From contig JAGCLN010000040.1 of NCBI GenBank assembly GCA_017646945.1, positions 1 through 16,828 on the forward strand: 16,828 nt of DNA, written 5' to 3'. The notes under the pieces are model-generated. The model was given only the letters and a program-made list of their open reading frames with translations, did not search any database and was not told the DNA's origin. Below are positions 1 to 6,173 of this stretch, one piece after another; the first letter of the stretch is position 1, and each line of letters starts with the position of its first letter. The DNA is from Clostridia bacterium. GTDB taxonomy: Bacteria > Bacillota > Clostridia > Christensenellales > Borkfalkiaceae. Both the position numbers and the translations under genes were made by a program.

Positions 1-221
1 AAAAAGATAAGTATTATATAAAGGATATAGAAAAGTTTAGAAAACTCGTTAAAACCGCTTTGGCGATGCGTAGAAAAACGCTCGTTAACAACCTTATGAA
101 AGGTTACCAAATGGATAGGGCGCAAGCGGAAGAACTTTTAAGTTCTATCGGCGTTCCCGTAACGGTTAGGGGTGAAGAACTTTCCGTATCACAGTTTGTT
201 GAACTTTCAAATAAGACCTAA
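1..221 (+). CDS. rsmA: 16S rRNA dimethyladenosine transferase KsgA/RsmA, C-terminal end (5' truncated)
   Basis: Only the last 72 codons are present; the frame runs from base 3 to the TAA at 219-221 and the gene starts outside the window. The translation carries the C-terminal helical domain typical of KsgA: a LVKTALAMRRKTLVNNL segment (family pattern F-RRKTL-NNL), then a short helical linker, then RGEELSVSQFVELSNKT (family pattern RAEELS-EQF--L). KsgA dimethylates two adjacent adenosines in the helix 45 loop of 16S rRNA during late 30S maturation; the catalytic Rossmann domain lies upstream of the window. The gene ends just before a palindromic terminator, so it is the last gene of its transcript. 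Identity is firm from the C-terminal pattern alone. Confidence 0.9.
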   Translation, partial: KDKYYIKDIEKFRKLVKTALAMRRKTLVNNLMKGYQMDRAQAEELLSSIGVPVTVRGEELSVSQFVELSNKT

Positions 222-223
222 TC

Positions 224-253
224 AAAAAAGCCAAGCGAATTCGCTTGGCTTTT
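224..253. terminator. Bidirectional intrinsic terminator between rsmA and apt-like gene
   Basis: A perfect inverted repeat (AGCCAAGCG / CGCTTGGCT, arms 229-237 and 242-250, loop AATT) is flanked by a run of A on the left and T on the right. It therefore makes a GC-rich stem with a U-tail in either direction. It sits between two convergent genes and probably ends both transcripts. Confidence 0.85.
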
Positions 254-266
254 ATATTGTTTTAAA

Positions 267-806
267 TTATAAAAGGGGTATTTTTTGAAGATAAATAACG
301 TCAGTTCTATCAGCGGCATCGCCTTCTGCTAAAACGAACGCCTTTTTGTAGATAATACCGCCTGCTTTTTCAACGATTGCTTCTAAGCCTTTTAAAGATG
401 CACCGGTAGAAACAACGTCATCAATGATACCTACTTTTTTGCCCTTTAAAATATCAACGTCGTGCTTGCTTAAATACAAGCGTTGTTCAGAGCCGGTTGT
501 GATAGAAGCGCCGTACAACACGTCAATTCCGTCTTGCATATAGAGTTTTTTACTCTTTCTTGCAACGGCGTAGTAGGGTTGGTTAAGTTCTCTTGCAACA
601 ACGTGGCAAAGTTGCAAGCCCTTAGATTCTGCAGTAATTAATACGTCGCAATCGCTAACGAGTTTAGCAATTTCTTTTCCGCAATGCTCAGTCATTTCAC
701 TATTGCCGTGAAGATTGAAAAACGCAATATTGATACCCGATGGAAGCGGGAGAATAGGAAGTTCTGCGTGATAGCCTTTAATATCTAATTTTAATACTTT
801 ATCCAT
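267..806 (-). CDS. Adenine phosphoribosyltransferase-like PRTase (Apt family)
   Basis: A 179-residue type I phosphoribosyltransferase. The PRPP-binding loop is VGIIDDVVSTGAS at residues 125-137, matching the family signature of hydrophobics, two acidic residues (D129, D130) and TG. The VARKSKKLY segment near residue 81 corresponds to the ARKKGKLP stretch of adenine PRTases, and the length is close to Apt (about 170-180). Apt converts adenine plus PRPP to AMP in purine salvage. Several residues around the Apt hood differ from the textbook form, so a related purine PRTase is possible. Translation starts at an ATG preceded by GGAGG about 9 nt upstream. It is monocistronic, converges on rsmA, and is divergent from the calcium pump with a promoter in the shared spacer. 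Confidence 0.8.
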   Translation of the reverse strand: MDKVLKLDIKGYHAELPILPLPSGINIAFFNLHGNSEMTEHCGKEIAKLVSDCDVLITAESKGLQLCHVVARELNQPYYAVARKSKKLYMQDGIDVLYGASITTGSEQRLYLSKHDVDILKGKKVGIIDDVVSTGASLKGLEAIVEKAGGIIYKKAFVLAEGDAADRTDVIYLQKIPLL

Positions 807-830
807 TTGTGAAATCCTCCAACAGTAAAT

Positions 831-859
831 ATTTTATCACAGTAAAATATAAAAGTAAA
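831..859 (-). promoter_or_regulatory. Putative sigma-A promoter of the apt-like gene
   Basis: Read on the minus strand: -35 TTTACT (854-859), 17-nt spacer, -10 TAAAAT (831-836). The hexamers match consensus at 4/6 and 5/6. It lies about 25 nt before the start codon, in an AT-rich spacer shared with the divergent P-type ATPase. No equally good promoter is visible for the ATPase. Confidence 0.5.
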
Positions 860-922
860 TAGTAAAAATCACATTTAACTCATTTTAATCGCCACTTTTT
901 AATATGCTAAGAGTGGTGGATT

Positions 923-3481
923 ATGAAAGCATACGATTTAACAGTTTTTGACGTCTTTAATAAACTATCTTCTTCCCCGAACGGCTTAACCGATATTTCC
1001 GTTGAAAACTCACGCAAAAGTTATGGCGCGAATAAGATTAGCAAGGTTAAACAAAAATCGATTTTCAATCGAATTTTGGAATCTTTATTAGAGCCTATGC
1101 TCATTATCTTGGAAATCGCTATGGTAATAACTCTCGGCGTAAACCTTGGCAAGTATCTAAAAACTGGCTCGGGCGATTTTTACGAGTGCATAGGCATTTT
1201 AATATCCATTAGCATAAGCGTATTTTTAACCGTTTATATGGAAGGAAAATCACGCCGAGCCTTTGAACTATTAGACGGCTTGGCAGGTAACGTTTACGTT
1301 AAAGTTATAAGAAATGGTGAAGAACGCGCCGTTTTGCAGTCGGAACTCGTTGTGGGCGATATCGTGTTAGTTGAATCGGGCGATAAAGTTTTTGCGGACG
1401 GTAGGCTGATTGAAAGCCGTGAACTTATGGTAGATGAATCAATGCTAACCGGCGAAAGTAATTCCGCAAAGAAAACCGCAAGCGTTATCCTTAATAAAAA
1501 CACACCGCTTGCAGAACGCAAGAATATGCTTTATAGCGGAACTTTTGTAGTATCGGGTAGTGGCAGTTACATAGTAACTGCGGTAGGCGATTTAGCCGAG
1601 ATGGGCGTTATTGCAAGCGATATACAATCACAAGGCTCAGTTTCCGCACCCTTGCAAGAAAAACTCGGCAAACTTTCAAAAACTATTACTTGGTTTGGAA
1701 TTTTATCGTCAATCTTCGTGCTAATTTTAACTATTGCAAGGCAATTTGGTAGTAACGACGTGTCCTTTTCAAGTTTGCAAGAAGCCTTTTTGAGCGCAAT
1801 CGTGCTAATAGTCGCGTCCGTTCCCGAAGGTTTGCCAACAACCGTTGCAATCGCGTTGACGCTAAACGTTGTAAAACTATCAAAGTCAAACGCTTTAATA
1901 AAAAAACTCGTTGCAACTGAAACGGTGGGGTGCGTTAGCGTTATTTGTTCGGATAAAACGGGCACTTTAACCGAGAATAAAATGAAAGTTGTAAAAACCG
2001 TTTCCGCAAGCAATAGCGAAGGGCATATTTTACTTAATTCCGCCCTAAATTCCACCGCTTTTAAAGATAGGGAAAGTTTTTCGGGTAGCGCAACCGAGTG
2101 CGCGCTAATCGAGTACGCTTTAAGGAAAAAAGTTGACTACAAGCAAGTTAGAAGCGAGTGGGAAGTTGTTGATAGAGTTCCCTTTTCTTCAAGCTTAAAA
2201 TATATGTTGACAACGGCTCGCAACGGCGGTGAAACGGTAACCTTTTTAAAAGGTGCGCCCGAAAAGGTTATTTCTCTATGCGCATTACCTTCCCCGCGTG
2301 AAAATGCGGAAATTGAAAAGATACAATCTTTTCAGTTAGACGGCAAACGGGTTATAGCCTTTGCTCACTCTAACGACAATAGCGAGTTTATCTACGATGG
2401 TTTTTCAGTTATTGCCGACCCTGTTAGAAAGGACGTAAAACGCGCCGTTGAAGATTGTTTTTCAGCGGGAATTACCGTTAAAATGCTAACGGGCGATAAT
2501 ATTGAAACTGCATATTCTATCGCAAGAGAACTTGGTATTGCAACGAGTAAAAAATCGGTGGTAAACGCAAGCGATTTAGAAAACTTGCCCGATGATAAGT
2601 TAAAGGAAATATTGCCTAGCGTTTTCGTTGTTGCAAGAAGTACGCCTAAAACAAAACTTAGAATTGTAACTGCGCTTAAAGAACTTGGCGAAGTGGTTGC
2701 CGTAACGGGTGACGGCGTTAACGATGCGCCCGCAATTCGCCACGCCGATATAGGTATTTCTATGGGTAACGGCTCGGAAATTACAAAAGAAGCGAGCGAT
2801 ATTATCTTGCTTGACAATTCTTTTTCAACGATAGTAAAGGCAATAGCCTTTGGCAGAAACGTTTATAGAAATTTTCAACGGTTTATAATGTTTCAGCTAT
2901 CCGTTAATTTTTCGGCGGTATTTTTTATAGTTGCGTCTTTAATATTAGGCGTTTCAAGCCCGTTTACCACCGTTCAGCTTCTTTGGATAAATATTATTAT
3001 GGACGGTCCGCCGGGGCTTACCTTAGGTCTTGAAAGTAGAGAAGGGGAATATATGTCTAATTCCCCCGTAAAGCGAAACGATGCGCTCGTATCGAAAAAG
3101 ATGTTTTTAAGAATTTTAATTCACGCAATCTACATTTGTTTCGTGCTTATTCTTCAATGCAAGGTAGACTTTTTAGGCGTTGGCGATTACGCTATGAATA
3201 CCGTTATTTTCTCGCTTTTTATTCTCTTTCAGTTATTCAACGCCTTTAACGCTCGTGAATTAGGTAGCGTAAGCGTGTTTAAAAACGTAAAGAGCAATAA
3301 GCCGATGTTGATAGTTTTTACGGCGACTTTCGTAATGCAAATTGCTTTAACACAACTATTCGGTAGTTTTTTTGGAACGGTTGCTTTGCCGTTTATCGTA
3401 TGGATAAAACTTATAGTCACGGCGTTTAGCATAATACTAATGTCTGAAATCTACAAATTTATAAAAAGATTGTTTAATTAA
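923..3481 (+). CDS. Calcium-transporting P-type ATPase, PMCA (P2B)-like
   Basis: An 852-residue P2-type cation pump with all core motifs: TGES (176-179, actuator domain), PEGLP in helix M4 (301-305), DKTGT with phosphorylated D344, KGAPE (443-447, nucleotide-binding domain), TGDN (523-526) and TGDGVNDAP (595-603, hinge). Ten helices are expected: two near 55-105, two near 255-310 and six after 655. Transport-site residues resemble the plasma-membrane Ca2+-ATPase type: E302 in M4, N662 in M5 and WINIIMD in M6 (N690, D694). The M5 acidic residue that forms the second calcium site of SERCA pumps is absent, so one Ca2+ per cycle is predicted. It would export Ca2+ or load a compartment. B. subtilis has a sporulation-expressed Ca2+ pump, YloB; a similar role here is inference. 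The start codon follows GTGGTGG by about 5 nt. A YtxC-like gene follows after 11 nt and is probably co-transcribed. Confidence 0.9.
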   Translation: MKAYDLTVFDVFNKLSSSPNGLTDISVENSRKSYGANKISKVKQKSIFNRILESLLEPMLIILEIAMVITLGVNLGKYLKTGSGDFYECIGILISISISVFLTVYMEGKSRRAFELLDGLAGNVYVKVIRNGEERAVLQSELVVGDIVLVESGDKVFADGRLIESRELMVDESMLTGESNSAKKTASVILNKNTPLAERKNMLYSGTFVVSGSGSYIVTAVGDLAEMGVIASDIQSQGSVSAPLQEKLGKLSKTITWFGILSSIFVLILTIARQFGSNDVSFSSLQEAFLSAIVLIVASVPEGLPTTVAIALTLNVVKLSKSNALIKKLVATETVGCVSVICSDKTGTLTENKMKVVKTVSASNSEGHILLNSALNSTAFKDRESFSGSATECALIEYALRKKVDYKQVRSEWEVVDRVPFSSSLKYMLTTARNGGETVTFLKGAPEKVISLCALPSPRENAEIEKIQSFQLDGKRVIAFAHSNDNSEFIYDGFSVIADPVRKDVKRAVEDCFSAGITVKMLTGDNIETAYSIARELGIATSKKSVVNASDLENLPDDKLKEILPSVFVVARSTPKTKLRIVTALKELGEVVAVTGDGVNDAPAIRHADIGISMGNGSEITKEASDIILLDNSFSTIVKAIAFGRNVYRNFQRFIMFQLSVNFSAVFFIVASLILGVSSPFTTVQLLWINIIMDGPPGLTLGLESREGEYMSNSPVKRNDALVSKKMFLRILIHAIYICFVLILQCKVDFLGVGDYAMNTVIFSLFILFQLFNAFNARELGSVSVFKNVKSNKPMLIVFTATFVMQIALTQLFGSFFGTVALPFIVWIKLIVTAFSIILMSEIYKFIKRLFN

Positions 3482-3492
3482 AATTAAAAATA

Positions 3493-4239
3493 ATGCATAG
3501 ACTTAGAAGTATGAGCCAAATAAAAATTACAGAAAGCGCCCTTCGGGGTAAAAATATATTATATATAAGAGAAACTTTGTCGGCAGTAAATAAGCAACTT
3601 GGTTGTTTAGTAGATTTAAAGGGCGGTAAAAATCGTTACGAACTTATTTTTGAAGTTCCGTCCGAATATAGAAGTTTATTAAATAGTGAAGTGGAAGATA
3701 AGATTGCAGACGTGATTGCGATAAACTATAAATATTCCTACTTTAAAAACAATTCTAACCTAAGTGGTTTAAAGCCTGTTGAAAGGGAACTTTTATTGAC
3801 CTCGCTTATCGCCGCCGATATCGAAGAAGACAAAAAGTACGTCGTTAAAAAATTAAAGAGTTTTTCCGAATATGCTTTGGACGGAATTTTCAATTTTAGA
3901 ATGAAAGCGTTAAAGGAAAAATGGAACGATATTTTAAGTTATATCCCCGCGGGTTTTCAGTCGAGCCAAGTGAGAGATTTTATAATTTATCTTATAAAAG
4001 ATAAAATGGGCAAACGCGTTTATAGTGACGAAGGTAGCGTTTACGATAAGCGGTATAATATTTTAAAGCGCAGGGAACTATTGTCGGGCGATAGCGGTGA
4101 AATTTCTATCGTAAAAGAAATTTTACTATCGGGCGCAGGCGAAGTTGAACTCGCTTCGCCATTGCCGAAAGTTGACGAAGAGTATATTAAAGAACTTTAC
4201 GGCGATAGGGTAAGGTTTTCAAACTCTTATTTTTCTTGA
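3493..4239 (+). CDS. Hypothetical protein, probably YtxC-like sporulation protein
   Basis: A 248-residue soluble protein without a signal peptide or obvious membrane segment. It resembles the poorly characterised YtxC sporulation family in three ways: a central helical stretch with ALDGIFNFRMKALKEKW (128-144, family pattern DGF--FRL--Y), a preceding LKPVERELLL segment, and a C-terminal ILLSGAGEVELASP ... ELYGDRVRF section resembling the family's ending with a DRV motif. The cysteines that often follow DRV are missing here. This is pattern memory, not an alignment, so the family call is moderate. Two start codons are possible, ATG 3493 and ATG 3511 (MSQIKITES); neither has a clear ribosome binding site. 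It lies 11 nt after the calcium pump, which suggests one operon and translational coupling. No terminator is visible before the next promoter. Confidence 0.5.
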   Translation: MHRLRSMSQIKITESALRGKNILYIRETLSAVNKQLGCLVDLKGGKNRYELIFEVPSEYRSLLNSEVEDKIADVIAINYKYSYFKNNSNLSGLKPVERELLLTSLIAADIEEDKKYVVKKLKSFSEYALDGIFNFRMKALKEKWNDILSYIPAGFQSSQVRDFIIYLIKDKMGKRVYSDEGSVYDKRYNILKRRELLSGDSGEISIVKEILLSGAGEVELASPLPKVDEEYIKELYGDRVRFSNSYFS

Positions 4240-4248
4240 CTAAATTTG

Positions 4249-4277
4249 TTGACAAAAAATTTAAGGGGTTATATAAT
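4249..4277 (+). promoter_or_regulatory. Consensus sigma-A promoter of the T-box transcript
   Basis: A perfect match to both hexamers: TTGACA (4249-4254), 17-nt spacer, TATAAT (4272-4277). Transcription should begin near 4284, just before the T-box Stem I. It is the strongest promoter in the window, beginning 10 bp after the upstream stop codon. Confidence 0.85.
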
Positions 4278-4283
4278 ATAACA

Positions 4284-4503
4284 AAATGTATATAGGATAG
4301 GGATAAGTAGCCCCGCCTAGCGTTTTCAGAGAGTTGCCCAAGGCTGAAAGGCAATAGCGCGAATCGGATAGTGAAACCACCCGTAAATATCCAAGTTTAG
4401 CGAACTTATCGCTTCAAAGTGGTCGATTTATATCGGCAATTAAGGTGGAACCGCGGAATAATTATAGCCGTCCTTAAGCATCGTTATGCTTAAGGACTTT
4501 TTT
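4284..4503 (+). promoter_or_regulatory. T-box leader (tRNA-sensing riboswitch), predicted threonine specificity, no downstream target gene
   Basis: A complete T-box architecture is readable. Stem I is closed by GGATA (from about 4294) with TATCC (4388-4392). It contains an AAGTAG element, the conserved CAGAGAG motif near 4327 and an apical TTGCC/GGCAA helix. The 3' side of the specifier loop reads GTGAAACCACCC, so the specifier codon is most likely ACC (4376-4378), i.e. tRNA-Thr(GGU). Small hairpins follow: AGCGA/TCGCT (4399-4413) and CGAT/ATCG (4424-4435). The T-box sequence GGTGGAACCGCGG spans 4444-4456. The antiterminator helix TAAGG (4441-4445) with CCTTA (4472-4476) competes with the terminator, which uses the same bases. 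The acceptor-pairing TGGA predicts a U discriminator on the cognate tRNA. Such leaders normally sit before aminoacyl-tRNA synthetase or amino-acid genes; none is present here. Confidence 0.92.
4470..4503 (+). terminator. T-box controlled intrinsic terminator
   Basis: A 12-bp stem GTCCTTAAGCAT / ATGCTTAAGGAC with loop CGTT is followed by six T residues (4498-4503). The 5' arm overlaps the antiterminator strand, giving the standard T-box on/off switch. In the uncharged-tRNA state transcription would continue past 4503. Confidence 0.92.
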
Positions 4504-4508
4504 AATCC

Positions 4509-4706
4509 CTTATAAGCGGCGCATAACTGCGTTACTGCTTAGTTTACGGACTTCAATGACCACCAAGGTCAATTTCACCCCGTAAACTTCGCGAGCCTTG
4601 TTCTGCTTGCTTCTAAGGTCTTAAATTAATTCTAACAGGCAGACCAAAAGGTTAGTTGTGCCCGATAACTTGCCGAGCCTCGCCTTCGTCGCAACACGCC
4701 CATAAG
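4509..4706 (-). ncRNA. Candidate structured non-coding RNA of about 200 nt (class uncertain)
   Basis: No plausible gene is found here on either strand, yet the segment is rich in nested complementarity. Its ends pair with each other: CTTAT (4509-4513) with ATAAG (4702-4706), and GGCG (4518-4521) with CGCC (4697-4700). Inside are AGTTTACGG/CCGTAAACT (4541-4549/4580-4588, 9 bp) enclosing TGACC/GGTCA (4557-4561/4567-4571), a CGCA/TGCG hairpin (4520-4527 plus partner), CTAAC/GTTAG (4632-4636/4651-4655) and GGTCT/AGACC (4617-4621/4641-4645). A compact domain closed by a terminal helix is typical of large conserved bacterial RNAs. The minus strand is preferred because its unpaired stretches are purine-rich, as in known structured RNAs; the plus strand is also possible, since the element starts only 5 nt after the T-box terminator. 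Size and lineage make the raiA RNA motif one candidate, untested here. Confidence 0.4.
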
Positions 4707-4886
4707 TTAGCAAATAACCTAAAGGTAATTTGCAAAACCTATTAGGCGGTTGCTCCTTTATCCCAAAATTCTTTTTATGCTAAAAACAATTTTGGGAACC
4801 CTATTGTGTTTCTAACGAATTAAAAAATCACGTTGAACAAACTAGGAATTTAATATTCTAAATTAAAAATACAATCAATTAGAAAT
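4707..4886. other. AT-rich non-coding spacer with two inverted repeats
   Basis: No gene is supported. Two hairpins are visible: an imperfect palindrome with arms GCAAATAACCT and AGGTAATTTGC (4710-4733, one mismatch pair), and TCCCAAAATT / AATTTTGGGA (4761-4770 and 4788-4797, 17-nt loop). On the minus strand, TTGATT (4873-4878), a 17-nt spacer and TATTAA (4850-4855) form a weak promoter candidate that could drive the structured element at 4509-4706. The remainder, about 4800-4886, is AT-rich and otherwise featureless. Confidence 0.5.
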
Positions 4887-4913
4887 AAAAGCGTAAAATG
4901 TTTTACGCTTTTT
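4887..4913. terminator. Terminator-like hairpin directly before the DNA glycosylase gene
   Basis: AAAAGCGTAAAA and TTTTACGCTTTT form a perfect inverted repeat around TG (4899-4900), followed by TTTTTGTTTT. It has the shape of a weak-to-moderate intrinsic terminator in both directions. It would end any T-box read-through transcript, but it lies only 11 nt before the glycosylase start codon and so may act as an attenuator in that gene's leader. Confidence 0.6.
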
Positions 4914-4924
4914 GTTTTAAAACT

Positions 4925-5755
4925 ATGGATAAAATTATTGTAAACGGCGAGTTTTTTAACCCGTGGGATACGTTGTCTTGTGGGCAAATCTTTCGCTATA
5001 AACAATTTAATAACGGATATTTGGTAATCTCTCAAGATAAAATTTGCTACGTCTACGAGCAGGATAATAACGTTGTTATCGAAACGGAAAACGGTGACTA
5101 TTTCTATGAGTTTTTCGACCTTTCTACCGATTATAAAACTATCGTTAACTTCGCGCTTTGCTATAATAACCAAACCCTTTCTCGCGCCGCTTCGCTCGGT
5201 AAGGGTATTAGAATTTTAAAGCAAGACCCTTTTGAAATGCTCTTTACCTTTATCGTTTCGCAAAATAACAATATTAAGCGCATAACGTCTACCATTGAAA
5301 AACTTTGCGAAAAGGTTGGCTCAAAACTTTCTTCGCCATTTGGCGACTATTTCGCCTTCCCAACCGCCACCCAAATGAGCCTTTTAACTGAAAAAGATTA
5401 TAAAGACTTGGGCTTTGGCTATCGCGGTAGGTATTTTATAGAACTTCTTGCCGAAATAAATAGCGGTTTTAACGTTTACGCCCTTGCGTCTTTATCCGAC
5501 GAAGGCTTGCAAAACGCCTTAACTTCACTAGTTGGCGTTGGCGAAAAAGTTGCCTCTTGCGTGCGACTTTTCGGTTTTTATAGAACGTCCGCTTTCCCCG
5601 TTGATACTTGGATAGAAAAAATCTACCGTGAAGACTTTTTTGGAACGCTTAAAGACCGTAAAAAAATCACCCTTTGGTTTGAAGGGCAATTCGGCTTGTA
5701 TTCAGGCTATATCCAACAATATCTATTCCACTTTAAGCGTTTAGAAAACAACTAA
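4925..5755 (+). CDS. ogg: 8-oxoguanine DNA glycosylase/AP lyase, Ogg1 family
   Basis: A 276-residue base-excision repair enzyme that removes 8-oxoguanine opposite C and cleaves the abasic site. The N-terminal LSCGQIFRY (residues 17-25) is the family's C-G-Q-x-F-R motif. FIVSQNNNIKRI (109-120) follows, then the helix-hairpin-helix SLVGVGEKVASCV (201-213) with the Schiff-base lysine at K208 and the catalytic aspartate in FPVDTWIE (D227). A conserved GYIQQYLF lies near the C-terminus (261-268). The length fits bacterial (clostridial) Ogg proteins. ATG 4925 is chosen over the in-frame ATG 4898 because the upstream ATG lies inside the terminator-like hairpin and adds nine residues (MFYAFCFKT) not expected in the family. 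No Shine-Dalgarno sequence is visible before either start. The gene is monocistronic, with its own terminator. Confidence 0.9.
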   Translation: MDKIIVNGEFFNPWDTLSCGQIFRYKQFNNGYLVISQDKICYVYEQDNNVVIETENGDYFYEFFDLSTDYKTIVNFALCYNNQTLSRAASLGKGIRILKQDPFEMLFTFIVSQNNNIKRITSTIEKLCEKVGSKLSSPFGDYFAFPTATQMSLLTEKDYKDLGFGYRGRYFIELLAEINSGFNVYALASLSDEGLQNALTSLVGVGEKVASCVRLFGFYRTSAFPVDTWIEKIYREDFFGTLKDRKKITLWFEGQFGLYSGYIQQYLFHFKRLENN

Positions 5756-5758
5756 ATT

Positions 5759-5789
5759 ACGGCGAAGGACTCTTTGCCGTTATTTTTTT
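5759..5789 (+). terminator. Intrinsic terminator of ogg
   Basis: The stem ACGGCGAAG / CTTTGCCGT (9 bp including one G-U) has a GACT loop and is followed by TA and seven T residues. It lies 4 nt after the stop codon and cleanly separates ogg from the next promoter. Confidence 0.88.
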
Positions 5790-5807
5790 AAAAATTTTGC
5801 AAAAATC

Positions 5808-5836
5808 TTGACAATGACAATACTTCGTGATATGAT
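5808..5836 (+). promoter_or_regulatory. Sigma-A promoter of the padR operon
   Basis: A perfect -35 TTGACA (5808-5813), 17-nt spacer and -10 TATGAT (5831-5836, 5/6). Transcription should start about 18 nt before the padR ATG. The promoter begins just after the ogg terminator. Confidence 0.85.
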
Positions 5837-5842
5837 GTATTG
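5818..5842. promoter_or_regulatory. Candidate PadR operator (inverted repeat over the -10 box)
   Basis: CAATAC (5818-5823) and GTATTG (5837-5842) form an exact inverted repeat separated by 13 nt and centred on the -10 hexamer. PadR-family repressors bind as dimers to dyads in their own promoters, so this is a natural autoregulatory site. The exact motif is not a published consensus that I can cite. Confidence 0.5.
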
Positions 5843-5860
5843 CGTAAGGAGAAGTATATT

Positions 5861-6172
5861 ATGGATATACAATTGAAAAGGGGTTTGCTTGACGTTTGCG
5901 TGTTAGCAGCCATAAAAAACGAGGATTCATACGGGTATAAAATCATAAAAGATATAAAACCTTATATAGAGATGTCTGAATCCACGCTTTATACTATTTT
6001 AAAGCGATTAGAACTTTCTAATATGCTCACGGTAAAAACCTTAGAGTACGATGGTAGGCTTCGCAAGTATTATCACATTACTAGCGCAGGGCTTTGCCGT
6101 ATTGAAGAGTTTAAAAAAGAGTGGGGCGAAGTGATGAGTATTTATCAATTTGTTACAAAGGGGGATAAGTAA
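5861..6172 (+). CDS. PadR family transcriptional regulator
   Basis: A 103-residue winged-helix regulator of the short (subfamily 2) type. The N-terminus IQLKRGLLDVCVLAAI, the YGYKIIKDI helix (24-32), SESTLYTILKRLE (39-51, recognition helix with the family's LY-L-RLE pattern) and the wing GRLRKYYHITSAG (65-77) are all classic PadR features. It lacks the long C-terminal helical domain and ends with one helix for dimerisation. The start at ATG 5861 is fixed by AAGGAG (5846-5851). The stop codon lies 1 nt before the DUF1700 start, so it heads a three-gene operon. In this arrangement PadR is normally the operon's own repressor; the inverted repeat over the promoter fits this. Confidence 0.93.
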   Translation: MDIQLKRGLLDVCVLAAIKNEDSYGYKIIKDIKPYIEMSESTLYTILKRLELSNMLTVKTLEYDGRLRKYYHITSAGLCRIEEFKKEWGEVMSIYQFVTKGDK

Positions 6173-6173
6173 G

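Noticed and set aside
1567..2055. 162-codon antisense reading frame inside the calcium ATPase
   Set aside because: It is a shadow of the conserved ATPase frame, without a ribosome binding site or recognisable protein features.
4510..4620. Open minus-strand frame of 36 codons ending at 4510, within the candidate RNA
   Set aside because: It is open but has no credible start codon or ribosome binding site and coincides with the strongest helices, so it is better explained by RNA structure than coding.
4652..4710. Short possible peptides in the T-box downstream region (for example GTG 4658 on plus, or ATG near 4704 on minus)
   Set aside because: Each is under about 25 codons with weak or no ribosome binding site, and nothing indicates selection on protein.
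4898..4924. Upstream in-frame ATG extending ogg by nine residues
   Set aside because: It lies in the loop of the terminator-like hairpin, has no ribosome binding site, and the added residues are not family-like.
5840..5860. Upstream in-frame TTG start for padR
   Set aside because: It overlaps the operator and promoter region; ATG 5861 has a proper AAGGAG and matches the family's N-terminus.
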